DNA of 28,428 nt from Anaerolineales bacterium (GCA_947503585.1 CANNEJ010000001.1:1-28428), one strand, 5' to 3'. Positions 7,156 to 15,967 are shown, counted from the stretch's first letter. Notes: generated by a model from the letters alone, not told the origin. Translations and numbers: made by a program.

Positions 7156-8241
7156 ATGAGCCACAGCAACGCTGCAAATTGGCGCGCTTTGCAGGCGGCC
7201 GGCAAAGGCGCGCGCGCCTTTGCAGTTCACCTCAAGCGCTTTGAAGCAATTGTGCTGCGCGCATCGGCACAAACCGCGCGCGGCCTGCGGCGCCATCTGG
7301 CGGTGCGCTGCTATCTCGAAGATTTGCGCACTCCGGCTTTTATGCTGCAAGGCTTGGGGCGCGTGTATCGCAAAGTCCTGCCGCACGCTGCAGGCGCCGT
7401 GATCGAGCGCCAGCGCTTAATTTATAAAGGGGTGGAGGATACGCTTGGCGAATTTGATGCCTGGCACACGCTGCTTGTGCGCGCCCAAACGGCGTGGCGC
7501 GCGCCCACCGAAGTGCAGGCCTGGTTTCACGACAACCGCATGCACGCTGCGGGCCGCGTAGATGCTGCTTTGCATTTTTTGAAGCTGACGCCAGAAGAAG
7601 GCGGGCATGGCTCAGCTGGCGGCGCCCACAACATCCCGGCGCTGGTTGGCATACGCGCCGAGTGCGCCGAATTGCCATGGCCAGCGGATCGGAAGGATCG
7701 CAAAAAAGTGGCGCGGTTTCTGGCAGACGAGTTGCGCGAGATTGAAGAGCAGTGCGAAAGCGGCACGCTAAATCTGCGCGATCTTGAAGGCGGATTGCAT
7801 GAGCTGCGCCGCCGCCTGCGCTGGCCGTCTGTGTATGCTGCGGCCCTCAACGGACTGGTGGTTATCGGCCCGCAGAATGCAGCTGCGGCCGGCCTCACCC
7901 ATTACTTTACGGCGGCAGTGACGGGTTCGCGCCATGCGCACCTGCCGCGCAACCGCCGGGTAGCGCAGCCGCTCGAAATTAACTATGCACACTGGATGGC
8001 GCTCAGCTGGCTAATTCAGGAACTGGGGCTGCTGAAAGACCGGCGCCAATGGACAGCAGCGCTGAAGGCCGCGTTAAGCGGCAGTGGTGCGCGCCCGGGC
8101 AGGGCGCTGGCGCAAATGCTGGGCAAGGACTTCAGCACAGCAGCAACCACTGCGCGCGCGGCTACCAATGCCATCGAGCGCCTTGTCCTCAAAGAGCGCG
8201 TGCTGGGCTGCATCGCAAACGAGCTGGACCGCCAGAAATAA
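7156..8241 (+). CDS. Uncharacterised helical protein, weakly CHAD-like
   Basis: I do not recognise a firm family for this 361-residue protein. It is rich in Ala, Arg, Leu and Glu, predicted mostly helical, with no signal peptide and no membrane segment. The most distinctive block, 'DLEGGLHELRRRLRWPSVY' (about 209-227), resembles the His-x2-Arg-x3-Arg pattern of CHAD-domain proteins, which are helical proteins linked to polyphosphate and other anions. A second conserved-looking block 'LEINYAHWMALSWLIQELGLLKDR' lies near 274-297, and many Arg/Lys residues would suit an anionic ligand. It stands alone, 84 bases after rmlA and 94 bases before acnA, so context gives no function. The base composition matches its neighbours and the frame is uninterrupted over more than 1 kb, so it is a real gene. 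The CHAD link is an inference from one motif. Confidence 0.8.
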   Translation: MSHSNAANWRALQAAGKGARAFAVHLKRFEAIVLRASAQTARGLRRHLAVRCYLEDLRTPAFMLQGLGRVYRKVLPHAAGAVIERQRLIYKGVEDTLGEFDAWHTLLVRAQTAWRAPTEVQAWFHDNRMHAAGRVDAALHFLKLTPEEGGHGSAGGAHNIPALVGIRAECAELPWPADRKDRKKVARFLADELREIEEQCESGTLNLRDLEGGLHELRRRLRWPSVYAAALNGLVVIGPQNAAAAGLTHYFTAAVTGSRHAHLPRNRRVAQPLEINYAHWMALSWLIQELGLLKDRRQWTAALKAALSGSGARPGRALAQMLGKDFSTAATTARAATNAIERLVLKERVLGCIANELDRQK

Positions 8242-8283
8242 ATCCAACGCCCGGGAGCAAATCGGCAGCCGCCGCTTTGCTTT

Positions 8284-8292
8284 TGTTACAAT
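8284..8292 (+). promoter_or_regulatory. Extended -10 promoter element before acnA
   Basis: TGTTACAAT fits the extended -10 form (TGn followed by TACAAT, 5 of 6 to TATAAT). No good -35 hexamer is present at 16-18 bases. Transcription would begin near 8299 and leave a leader of about 37 bases that carries the AAGAGAG ribosome-binding site of acnA. The same arrangement (TGTTATACT, no -35) occurs before the carboxyltransferase gene at 24397. Confidence 0.4.
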
Positions 8293-8335
8293 CGCAGTGG
8301 TGCCAATATCTGCCGCATACCCTTAAGAGAGTACT

Positions 8336-11065
8336 ATGACTAAACTTCCTGCCGACCCGTTTGGCGCGCGCAGCCAACTCGGCGAATACATCATCTTCCG
8401 GCTCGACGCGCTGGCAAAGCGCGGCCTGGGCAGCGGGCAGCACCTGCCATTTTCAATTCGCGTATTGCTGGAAGGATTACTGCGCAACTGCGACGGTTAT
8501 CTCGTGCAGGCAGCGGATGTGGAACGCCTGGCAGCATGGAACGCAGCGCAACCTGCTGCCAACGAGCTGCCGTTTATGCCGGCGCGCGTGATTATGCAGG
8601 ATTTTACCGGCGTGCCATGCGTGGTGGATCTGGCTGCAATGCGCGACGCCATGCGCCGCCTGGGCGGCGACCCGCAGCGCATCAACCCGCTTGTGCCCGT
8701 CGATCTGGTGATCGACCACTCCGTGCAGGTGGACTACTTTGCCGACGGGCTTGCGCTGCTGCGCAACTCCGAGCTGGAGTTCAAGCGCAACGGCGAACGC
8801 TACGAGTTTTTGCGCTGGGGTGCGAAAGCATTTGACAACTTGCGTGTCATCCCGCCCGCCACCGCCATCGTCCATCAAGTCAACCTTGAGTATTTAGCGC
8901 AGGGCGTGGTGAGCAAAATTGAAAGCGGCACAAACAAAACGCTGCTGTTCCCGGACACGCTCGTGGGCACTGATTCGCACACCACCATGATTAACGGGCT
9001 CGGTGTGCTGGGCTGGGGCGTGGGTGGCATCGAGGCCGAAGCCGTCATGCTTGGCCAGCCGTTGTACATTGTGACGCCACAGGTGATTGGCTTTAAATTG
9101 CAGGGGCAGCTGCGGGAAGGCGTTACCGCCACCGATTTGGTTTTAACGATCACGCAGATGCTGCGTGCCAAAGGCGTGGTGGACAAGTTTGTAGAATTCT
9201 TCGGACCGGGCCTTGGCGAAATGCCGCTGCCGGACCGCGCCACAATTGCAAACATGGCACCGGAGTACGGCGCCACCTGCGGCTTCTTTCCCACCGATGA
9301 TGAGACGCTGCGTTATCTGCGCAGCACCGGGCGCAGTTCTGCTGCCGGTTTGCTGGAGCGCTATGCCAAAGAGCAAGGGCTGTTCCGCAGCGCAAACACA
9401 CCAGACCCGCTGTTTACGGATACGCTGGCGCTGGACCTGGCAAGTGTGGAACCATCGCTGGCGGGCCCCAAACGCCCGCAAGACCGCGTGGCGCTGGCAG
9501 ATGTGCAGCGCACCTTTCGCGCAGCGCTGACCGCGCCCGTCAAGGAGCGCGGCTTCGGGCTGGCAGCCGCCGAAGCAAGCCGCAGCGTACCGTTGGAAGA
9601 CGGCGGCAGCAGTGCCACCGTTCCACAAAATATTGGTAACGGCGCGGTTGTGATTGCAGCCATCACCTCTTGCACCAACACCAGCAACCCCAGCGTGATG
9701 CTGGGTGCGGGCTTGCTGGCCAAAAAGGCGGTGGAGCGCGGCCTGCGCGTCAAGCCGTTTGTGAAGACCAGCCTGGCACCGGGCTCAAAGGTAGTGACCG
9801 AGTACCTGCGCGAGTCCGGCACGCTGCCGTTCCTTGAGCAGCTTGGGTTCAATGTGGCTGCATATGGCTGCACAACTTGCATCGGCAACAGCGGGCCGCT
9901 GCCCGCAGCCGTGGTGAAGGCGATCGGCGCCGGCAACCTTGTGGCCGCTGCCGTGATTTCGGGCAACCGGAACTTTGAGGGCCGCGTGCATCCGCATGTA
10001 AAGGCAAACTATCTGGCATCGCCGCCGCTGGTTGTGGCGTACGCTCTGGCCGGCACCACGTACATTGACCTGACACAGGACGCGCTGGGAACCGGCACTG
10101 ACGTGCAGCCCGTGTATCTGCGCGATATCTGGCCGTCGCAACGCGAAGTGGCCGATGCCATCGCCAGTTCGATCAAGCCTGAGATGTTCACGCGCTCCTA
10201 CGGCAACGCATTTGATGGCAACCCGCAATGGAATGCCATTCCGGTCAGTGACGGAGCCCTGTACCCGTGGCGCGCGGATTCCACTTACATTCAGAACCCG
10301 CCGTTCTTTGAAAATCTGGAGTTGGAACCGGCTGCGCTTACAGAAATTCGCGGCGCGCGTGTGCTGGCCATGCTGGGCGACAGCATCACCACCGATCACA
10401 TTTCTCCCGCCGGAAATATTGCGCGCGAGTCGCCGGCGGGCCGCTACCTGCTGGATGCCGGCGTGGAGCCGGCAGACTTTAACCAGTACGGTACGCGGCG
10501 CGGCAATGACCGCGTGATGACACGCGGCACCTTTGCCAATATCCGGCTCAAGAATTTATTGCTGGGCGGCGCAGAGGGCGGCAACACGCTCTACTTTGAG
10601 GCGGGCAAGCCGGCTCCCGAAACAATGCCCATCTACGATGCCGCCATGCGCTACAAGCAGGCGGGAACGGCGCTTATCCTGCTGGTGGGACGCGAGTACG
10701 GCAGCGGCTCCAGCCGGGACTGGGCCGCAAAAGGCGCGCATCTTTTGGGCGTGCGTGCGGTGCTGGCAGAATCATTTGAGCGCATCCATCGCAGCAATCT
10801 GGTGGGCATGGGAGTGCTGCCGCTGGTGTATAGCGCGGGCGCCACGGCTGAGTCTTTGGGCCTGACCGGCCATGAAGCATTTGACGTACTTGGAATTGCC
10901 GGCGCGCTGCAGCCGCGCCAGGCGCTGCAGGTTGTGGCAACGCATCCGGGCGGGCGGCGCACGGAGTTCACCGTCCTCGCACGCATCGACACACCGGTGG
11001 AAGTGGAGTACTACCGCAACGGCGGCATCCTGCAAACCGTGCTGCGCAAACTGGTGCGCAATTAA
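8336..11065 (+). CDS. acnA: Aconitate hydratase A
   Basis: Aconitase converts citrate to isocitrate in the TCA cycle with a [4Fe-4S] cluster. The 909-residue protein has the full AcnA/IRP1 layout: N-terminal domains with '[18 protein letters not shown]', '[24 protein letters not shown]', the cluster cysteines C446 ('[10 protein letters not shown]'), C512 and C515 ('[11 protein letters not shown]'), and the C-terminal swivelling domain with '[13 protein letters not shown]' and '[16 protein letters not shown]'. The spacing of the three cysteines matches IRP1 and AcnA. Length is as expected. The start ATG at 8336 is preceded by AAGAGAG, one of the few purine-rich ribosome-binding sites here. It is a single-gene unit that converges with the minus-strand gene ending at 11115. 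Some AcnA-like proteins act on 2-methylaconitate, but the close AcnA pattern favours aconitase. Confidence 0.96.
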   Translation: MTKLPADPFGARSQLGEYIIFRLDALAKRGLGSGQHLPFSIRVLLEGLLRNCDGYLVQAADVERLAAWNAAQPAANELPFMPARVIMQDFTGVPCVVDLAAMRDAMRRLGGDPQRINPLVPVDLVIDHSVQVDYFADGLALLRNSELEFKRNGERYEFLRWGAKAFDNLRVIPPATAIVHQVNLEYLAQGVVSKIESGTNKTLLFPDTLVGTDSHTTMINGLGVLGWGVGGIEAEAVMLGQPLYIVTPQVIGFKLQGQLREGVTATDLVLTITQMLRAKGVVDKFVEFFGPGLGEMPLPDRATIANMAPEYGATCGFFPTDDETLRYLRSTGRSSAAGLLERYAKEQGLFRSANTPDPLFTDTLALDLASVEPSLAGPKRPQDRVALADVQRTFRAALTAPVKERGFGLAAAEASRSVPLEDGGSSATVPQNIGNGAVVIAAITSCTNTSNPSVMLGAGLLAKKAVERGLRVKPFVKTSLAPGSKVVTEYLRESGTLPFLEQLGFNVAAYGCTTCIGNSGPLPAAVVKAIGAGNLVAAAVISGNRNFEGRVHPHVKANYLASPPLVVAYALAGTTYIDLTQDALGTGTDVQPVYLRDIWPSQREVADAIASSIKPEMFTRSYGNAFDGNPQWNAIPVSDGALYPWRADSTYIQNPPFFENLELEPAALTEIRGARVLAMLGDSITTDHISPAGNIARESPAGRYLLDAGVEPADFNQYGTRRGNDRVMTRGTFANIRLKNLLLGGAEGGNTLYFEAGKPAPETMPIYDAAMRYKQAGTALILLVGREYGSGSSRDWAAKGAHLLGVRAVLAESFERIHRSNLVGMGVLPLVYSAGATAESLGLTGHEAFDVLGIAGALQPRQALQVVATHPGGRRTEFTVLARIDTPVEVEYYRNGGILQTVLRKLVRN

Positions 11066-11083
11066 ATTCTTGGGCCGGTAACG

Positions 11084-11113
11084 GCTGCCGCAGCCGGCAA
11101 CTGGTGCGGCAGC
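11084..11113. terminator. Possible hairpin terminator between convergent genes
   Basis: GCTGCCGCA (11084-11092) pairs perfectly with TGCGGCAGC (11105-11113) around a 12-base loop. It lies in the 49-base gap between acnA and the convergent minus-strand gene. A competing smaller hairpin (CGGCTG-CCG-CAGCCG) overlaps it. Neither strand has a T-run after the stem, so this is not a standard intrinsic terminator. Confidence 0.3.
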
Positions 11114-11114
11114 G

Positions 11115-12365
11115 TTATGCTGCTGCGCCCGGTCTGGAAAAGTTTGTGTAGTGGTATTGGATGCGGCCGTCGCGCAGGCCGAGCGTATCCTTGCCGGACT
11201 GTACTGCGCTCCCGGACTTTTCCCAGCGCCATTCAAAAGCCCACGAGTTGTCTTTGCCGCGCGCATCCACAACCGTAAAGCGTCCGCCGGCGAGCAGTTC
11301 GCCTAGCAGCTGTTGATACCACTGGCGGATGGCCGGCGCCCCAAAGATCATGCGCTTTGCAGAAACATGGCCGGCGTTGGCTTGATAAAGCGCCACGAGT
11401 GCATCAAGGTTGGCACTGTTGGCTGCTGCCAGCCACTGCTGCAGTAACACGTTGGGGAGTGCAGGCTGCGGTGCGGGCTGGGCAACCGGCTGTGGTGCAG
11501 GCTGGGCGACCGGCTGTGGTTGGATAACCGGCGCCACAGGCTGCGCAACGGGCTGCGGCTGCGGCTGCGGAACCGGCAGCGGCTGGGCAATCGGCCGCGC
11601 ATCAGCCTGCCAGTCAAAACGCGCCACCGCATTCCACAGGTGCTGGTTTCCAGCCGAGGTCGCCCAATCCCAAGAATTTGCCGCCAGCATGCCCAACTCG
11701 CGCGCCTTCATGTAAAAAACTGCCTGATCTTCGGCGGTTGCCACCCAGCCACCGGCCCCATAGGTCGCGCCCGTGGGCACCACCGGGCGCTGGTATCCCA
11801 CCAGGCTCATATTTGCAAACTCGCGTGCGGAGCGCTCCAGCTGCCGGTCCGGATTATGCGCTTGCTCCCAGTACACCTGCGGCATATTCAGATCGCACTT
11901 CTCCAAAAACGCCGCCCACGGCAGCTCGCGATGATACGACGGATAGCGGTAGGAACTCAGGGCAATCAGCATGTTTGGCAGGCCGGCTCGCAGGTCGGTC
12001 ATGTAGGCGCGCGCTGCTGCAGCTTTACCCGCAGTCTTGTACTCGCCTTCGGCATCAATGACGTAACCGTCGAGGTTGAGCGCCCGCGAGCGCTCCACTG
12101 CCACCTTCGCTTCGCCGGTGGGATCATCCCCTTTCACATAATGCCAGCCCCATGCCTGCACACCCCGATTGTGCAGCGCAACCACAACCGGCCGCACAAG
12201 ATCCCGGTTCTGCTTGTCAAAGCCAAACGGGTAGCGCGTGTCCGCAATTTTTAGCAGCACATGCGAAAGCCCGGCTGCGACCGCCTTTGCAGCAATCGCC
12301 TCCGGGTTGCCACCCTCACAATTTGCCACCCGCCATATGAAGAATCCCTTGCCTGTAAGTGCCAT
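11115..12365 (-). CDS. Hypothetical protein: glycosidase-like barrel domain, Pro/Gln repeat linker, NTF2-like domain
   Basis: The 416-residue protein has three parts. Residues 1 to about 250 look like a TIM-barrel glycoside-hydrolase-type domain: successive strands 'GKGFFIWRV', 'HVLLKIAD', 'VQAWGWHYVKG', 'DGYVIDAEGEY', 'MLIALSSYRYP', 'LNMPQVYWEQ', 'VVPTGATYG', 'LAANSWDWAT'. Acidic residues in 'IDAEGEY' are at the place where such barrels carry catalytic acids. Residues about 258-300 are an extended linker of Pro, Gln, Val and Ala. Residues about 305-416 resemble an NTF2/SnoaL-like domain ('LLQQWLAAANSANLDALVALYQ', 'FGAPAIRQWYQQLL', 'DTLGLRDGRIQYHYTNF'). No signal peptide or membrane helix is seen, which is odd for a cell-wall enzyme. 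I assign no reaction. It is transcribed away from rel and towards acnA. Confidence 0.82.
   Translation of the reverse strand: MALTGKGFFIWRVANCEGGNPEAIAAKAVAAGLSHVLLKIADTRYPFGFDKQNRDLVRPVVVALHNRGVQAWGWHYVKGDDPTGEAKVAVERSRALNLDGYVIDAEGEYKTAGKAAAARAYMTDLRAGLPNMLIALSSYRYPSYHRELPWAAFLEKCDLNMPQVYWEQAHNPDRQLERSAREFANMSLVGYQRPVVPTGATYGAGGWVATAEDQAVFYMKARELGMLAANSWDWATSAGNQHLWNAVARFDWQADARPIAQPLPVPQPQPQPVAQPVAPVIQPQPVAQPAPQPVAQPAPQPALPNVLLQQWLAAANSANLDALVALYQANAGHVSAKRMIFGAPAIRQWYQQLLGELLAGGRFTVVDARGKDNSWAFEWRWEKSGSAVQSGKDTLGLRDGRIQYHYTNFSRPGAAA
11471..11518. repeat. Two tandem 24-base repeats encoding the Pro/Gln linker
   Basis: Two 24-base units (11471-11494 and 11495-11518) differ at only two positions. 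On the minus strand each encodes one eight-residue step of the PQPVAQPA type. Flanking partial copies extend the low-complexity linker. Such repeats can change copy number and so vary linker length. Confidence 0.85.
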
Positions 12366-12376
12366 ATTGAATCAGC

Positions 12377-12382
12377 TAAAAT
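12377..12382 (+). promoter_or_regulatory. Possible -10 box for rel, overlapping a minus-strand -10-like box
   Basis: TAAAAT (5 of 6 to consensus) lies 57 bases before the rel ATG without a convincing -35. On the minus strand, GATAAT (12386-12381) overlaps it and would serve the divergent barrel/NTF2 gene with a very short leader. The 74-base divergent gap is the only place for both promoters, but the boxes themselves are weak evidence. Confidence 0.3.
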
Positions 12383-12408
12383 TATCCGAGGATACAGGAG
12401 CAAGTATC

Positions 12409-12492
12409 GTGCCGCGCCCGGGCGCCCACATAAATTGCCATGGAACTTGCCAAACTAGTAGACAGCCTGCCGACTGGCACCCCGCTCCCTGA
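12409..12492 (+). CDS. Possible 27-codon leader ORF overlapping the start of rel
   Basis: A GTG at 12409 is placed 8 bases after a clear AGGAG (12396-12400) and opens a 27-codon frame ending at TGA 12490-12492. The frame differs from rel and runs across the rel ATG at 12440, ending about 50 bases into rel. The rel ATG itself has no Shine-Dalgarno, and the rel frame is closed by TAA at 12431, so rel cannot start at the AGGAG. Translation of this leader could load or block ribosomes at the rel start. The peptide, 'MPRPGAHINCHGTCQTSRQP' and a short tail, has no known family. It may be a chance frame. Confidence 0.3.
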   Translation: MPRPGAHINCHGTCQTSRQPADWHPAP

Positions 12493-14698
12493 GCGGCTGC
12501 TGGTGGAGCGCGCGCATGAGTTTGCTGCGCGCCAGCATGCGGGACAGATGCGCGCCTCGGGCCATCCGTATCTGCAACACTGCATGGCAGTCGCCGAAAT
12601 TCTAGCGGGCCTCAATCTGCCGGCCGCTGCCATTGCGGCCGCGCTGCTGCATGATGTGGTGGAAGATACCAGCACAACCGTGGCCGACCTGCAGCGCGAG
12701 TTCAATCCGGAAATTGCGCGGCTGGTGGATGGCGTCACACAGCTGACACAGCAAGTGGCGCGGGTGGACAAAGCCGGCGCACCCGACCCAGCCCCAGCAT
12801 TGCCGGGCACCATCACCGCGCAGCGTGCCGACACCATTCGCAAAACATTTCTGGCAATGGGCGACGATGTGCGCATTATGCTCATCAAACTAGCCGACCG
12901 CCTGCACAACATGCGCACGCTGGCGCACCTGCCGGCCGCCAAACGCCAGCGCATCGCCCAAGAGACGCTCGATATCTTTGCGCCGCTGGCCAACCGCCTT
13001 GGCATTTGGCAGTTCAAGTGGGAGCTGGAAGACCTGGGCATGCGCCACACCAACCCGGCGCGCTACAAAGAGCTGGCGGCAGCGCTGCAAATGGGCCATG
13101 GCGACCGCGAACGCGTGATGGCCGAAATTGTGAAGCGCATGGAGCGCGAGCTGCAGTTGCAAGGCATTACCGCCGACGTTACCGGCCGGCCCAAGCACTT
13201 GTATAGCATCTGGCGCAAGATGGAACGCAAAGAAGTGACGTTTGAAAAAGTGTTCGACGTGCGCGCACTGCGCGTGGTAGTGCACTCCACCGCCGCCGAA
13301 GCGGGGGAGGACGAGCAGGCGCACGAGCGCCGCGAGAAACTGGCGATCGCCAACTGTTATGTGGTACTCGGCCTTGCGCACCAGATCTGGAAGCCGATCC
13401 CCGGGGAATTTGACGATTACATCGCCACGCCCAAGGACAACTTTTACCGCTCACTGCATACCGCCGTGGTGTATGACGATGGCAAAACACTCGAGGTACA
13501 GATCCGCACGCGGGAGATGGACCAAAACGCCAACCTTGGAATTGCTGCACACTGGCGCTACAAGGAGGGCAACCGCAAGCTGGATAAATCCTTTGACCAG
13601 CGGGTGGAGTGGCTGCGCTCCATGATGGACTGGCGCAGTGCCGTGACCGACGGACCGGAGTTTGTGGATGCCCTAAAGTCTGACTTGTTTCCGGACCGCG
13701 TGCTGATCTTCACGCCACGCGGCGACATCATCGACCTGCCGGCCGGCGCAACACCGATTGACTTTGCCTATCACGTGCACACCTCAGTGGGCGAACGCTG
13801 CCGCGGCTCCAAGGTGAACGGCAAACTGGTTCCGCTGAATTACGCACTGCACACCGGCGAGCGCGTGGAAATTCTGACCGCCAAGCGCGGCGGCCCGAGC
13901 CGCGACTGGCTGAACATCGAGCTCGGCTACGTGGCCTCGGCCCGCGCCCGCGAAAAAATTCGCACCTACTTCAAACTGCAAGACCGCGACAACAATGTGG
14001 TGGCCGGACGCCGCATGCTTGACCACGAATTGAAGCGCCTCAATCTGGCCGGGGTATTGCTGGACGAACTGGCCACCGAGTTCAATTTTGAAAAAGCAGA
14101 CGACCTGCTTGCGGCAATCGGCTGCCATGACCTGAGCAGCCACACCGTAATCAACCACGTGGTGCGCCAACTGCGCGCCGGACAAACCGACGAGGCGCGG
14201 CTGCTGCCGCCGCCAGACAGCACGCGGCACGGCGCACCGGTTGAAACCACTGAAGTGAGCGTACTGGGAACCGGCGGCTTGCTCACGCGCCTCGCCAGCT
14301 GTTGCAGTCCGCTGCCCGGCGATGACATTGTGGGCTACACCACGCGCACGCGCGGGATCTCAATTCACCGCGGCGACTGCCCCAATGTGCTTGCAACACG
14401 CGAACCCGAACGGCTGCTGGCATGCAGCTGGGGCCGCGAAGCTGCGCGCTCCTACCCCGTGCCGCTGCGCATTGTGGCCTTCGACCGCGCCGGCCTAATG
14501 CGCGACATTGCCACGCGCGTGGCCAACGAGCATGTGAGTATTAAAGCGTTCGACATGCAGCCCGACCAGGGGCACGTGGTGCTGATGCAGATGACCATCG
14601 ACGTCTCCAACCTTGCGCAGCTGCGCAAAGTGCTGAGCGGCATTGAGCAGGTGCCCAACGTGACAGAAGTGCACCGGATAAAACCGGGGAAGACCTAG
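12440..14698 (+). CDS. rel: Bifunctional (p)ppGpp synthetase/hydrolase, long RSH (Rel/SpoT)
   Basis: The 752-residue protein makes and degrades the stringent-response alarmone (p)ppGpp. Domains in order: the HD hydrolase with intact HDxxED (H71, D72, E75, D76) and 'LADRLHNMRTL'; the synthetase with 'RPKHLYSIWRKM', 'FEKVFDVRALRVVV' and 'ATPKDNFYRSLHTAV' near residue 325-345; a TGS domain from about 415 ('VLIFTPRGDIIDLPAGAT'); a Cys/His-containing linker ('RLASCCSPLPGDDIVGY', 'GISIHRGDCPN'); and a C-terminal ACT domain from about 672. Both catalytic halves look intact, favouring a bifunctional enzyme rather than a RelA-type synthetase. ATG 12440 is the first start after an in-frame stop at 12431. 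moeA begins 4 bases downstream, suggesting co-transcription. Confidence 0.96.
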   Translation: MELAKLVDSLPTGTPLPERLLVERAHEFAARQHAGQMRASGHPYLQHCMAVAEILAGLNLPAAAIAAALLHDVVEDTSTTVADLQREFNPEIARLVDGVTQLTQQVARVDKAGAPDPAPALPGTITAQRADTIRKTFLAMGDDVRIMLIKLADRLHNMRTLAHLPAAKRQRIAQETLDIFAPLANRLGIWQFKWELEDLGMRHTNPARYKELAAALQMGHGDRERVMAEIVKRMERELQLQGITADVTGRPKHLYSIWRKMERKEVTFEKVFDVRALRVVVHSTAAEAGEDEQAHERREKLAIANCYVVLGLAHQIWKPIPGEFDDYIATPKDNFYRSLHTAVVYDDGKTLEVQIRTREMDQNANLGIAAHWRYKEGNRKLDKSFDQRVEWLRSMMDWRSAVTDGPEFVDALKSDLFPDRVLIFTPRGDIIDLPAGATPIDFAYHVHTSVGERCRGSKVNGKLVPLNYALHTGERVEILTAKRGGPSRDWLNIELGYVASARAREKIRTYFKLQDRDNNVVAGRRMLDHELKRLNLAGVLLDELATEFNFEKADDLLAAIGCHDLSSHTVINHVVRQLRAGQTDEARLLPPPDSTRHGAPVETTEVSVLGTGGLLTRLASCCSPLPGDDIVGYTTRTRGISIHRGDCPNVLATREPERLLACSWGREAARSYPVPLRIVAFDRAGLMRDIATRVANEHVSIKAFDMQPDQGHVVLMQMTIDVSNLAQLRKVLSGIEQVPNVTEVHRIKPGKT

Positions 14699-14702
14699 CT
14701 AA

Positions 14703-15941
14703 ATGCTCAGCGTAGCAGAAGCACGCAGCCGCATTATTGCCCGCCTGCAGCCGGTGGCGGCAGAAACTGTGGACTTGGCAGTTGCGGCCGGGCGCATCCT
14801 TGCGCAGCCGGTATTTGCGCCGCATGCGCTGCCGCCATTTGCAAACTCCGCCATGGACGGCTACGCAGTGCGCGCCGCAGATTTGGCCACTGCCAGCTCC
14901 GCAGCCCCGGTAACCCTGCGCGTAATCGAAGACATCGCTGCCGGCCAGATTCCAAAATCAACCCTTAGCGCGGGAACTGTTGCGCGCATCACCACCGGCG
15001 CGCTGCTGCCGGCGGGCGCGGACGCCGTCATCCCGGTGGAATGGACCGGAACAGACCGGCCGCAATCTGCAGACCTTTGCCCACCCAATATCCGCGTGGC
15101 ACAGGGAGTCGAGCCCGGCCGATATATTCGCGCAGCAGGCAGCGATGTGAAGCAAGGAAAGCTGGCGCTACCGGCGGGTGCCCGGTTGTCTGGACCCGCG
15201 GTGGGCTTGCTGGCAGCGCTAGGCATCGGGCGCGTAGCGGTCGCCAGCCGCGTGCGCGTGGCGGTGCTATCAACCGGCAACGAGCTAGTGCCGCTTGGCA
15301 CACCGCTCGCTGCTGGAAAAATCCACAACTCAAACAGCTACACGCTGGCAGCCCTGATCCAAGAAGCAGGCTGCACTCCAATAGACCTCGGTATTGTGCC
15401 TGACTCCGTAGATGCCGTTGAACTCCGGCTCGAAGACGCAGTGCAGCAAGGCGCGCAGCTGATTGTTTCATCTGCCGGCGTTTCGATGGGCAATCTTGAT
15501 GTGGTGCGTCAAACTCTGGAAAAATCGCAGCGCGTCGATTTTTGGCAGGTGAATATGCGCCCGGGCAAGCCGGTGCTTTTTGGCGCACACAACGGCGTGC
15601 CATTCCTCGGACTGCCAGGCAACCCGGTTTCGGCCATCATTGCTTTTGAGTTGTTTGCGCGGCCGGCGCTGTTGCACATGAGCGGCTGTGCGCAATGGGA
15701 ACGGCCGGTGGTTATGGCCCGCCTAGCCGCGGACATCCAATCCGACGGGCGTGAGACTTATGTGCGCGCGCGCGTGGAACTTGATGAGCGCAGTGGCGAG
15801 CTCAGCGCCCGCACCAGCGGTGGCCAGGACTCGCACATGCTCGGCGCACTGGCCAACGCCAACGCGTTGCTAATTATTCCAGCGGGTGTAAAATCCGTGC
15901 GCGGTGGGGATCTATTAAAAGCTTGGCTGCTACCGGTCTAG
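14703..15941 (+). CDS. moeA: Molybdopterin molybdenumtransferase (MoeA)
   Basis: MoeA inserts molybdate into adenylylated molybdopterin to finish molybdenum cofactor. The 412-residue protein has the N-terminal signature 'LPPFANSAMDGYAVRAADL' (about 43-61), 'RITTGALLPAGADAVIPVEW' (about 98-117), the MoCF-binding domain with 'VLSTGNELVPLGTPL' and 'SSAGVSMGNLDVV', 'MRPGKPVLFG' and 'GLPGNPVSAIIAFELF', and the C-terminal beta-barrel domain. Length is normal. It begins 4 bases after rel, with no ribosome-binding site in the gap, so coupled expression is likely. No other cofactor gene or molybdoenzyme is in the window. The final 75 bases contain a promoter-like sequence for the next gene. Confidence 0.95.
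   Translation: MLSVAEARSRIIARLQPVAAETVDLAVAAGRILAQPVFAPHALPPFANSAMDGYAVRAADLATASSAAPVTLRVIEDIAAGQIPKSTLSAGTVARITTGALLPAGADAVIPVEWTGTDRPQSADLCPPNIRVAQGVEPGRYIRAAGSDVKQGKLALPAGARLSGPAVGLLAALGIGRVAVASRVRVAVLSTGNELVPLGTPLAAGKIHNSNSYTLAALIQEAGCTPIDLGIVPDSVDAVELRLEDAVQQGAQLIVSSAGVSMGNLDVVRQTLEKSQRVDFWQVNMRPGKPVLFGAHNGVPFLGLPGNPVSAIIAFELFARPALLHMSGCAQWERPVVMARLAADIQSDGRETYVRARVELDERSGELSARTSGGQDSHMLGALANANALLIIPAGVKSVRGGDLLKAWLLPV
15867..15894 (+). promoter_or_regulatory. Putative promoter for the VKOR gene within the moeA 3' end
   Basis: TTGCTA (15867-15872) and TAAAAT (15889-15894) are separated by 16 bases inside the last codons of moeA. Each hexamer is a fair to good match to the sigma-70 boxes. 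Transcription would start near 15902, about 65 bases before the VKOR ATG. Confidence 0.42.
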
Positions 15942-15967
15942 TTTTTCCACTCTGCCAAAATTCTAAG

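Noticed and set aside
11410..11715. Plus-strand frame encoding a Gly/Cys/Ala repeat protein
   Set aside because: It is the opposite strand of the Pro/Gln linker repeats, so the repeated GCGAGWAT pattern follows from the linker DNA and needs no gene of its own.
12414..12425. Perfect 12-base palindrome GCGCCCGGGCGC upstream of rel as an operator
   Set aside because: All G/C palindromes of this size are expected in GC-rich DNA; a single copy with no second site is not enough for an operator call. It is only mentioned with the leader-frame finding.
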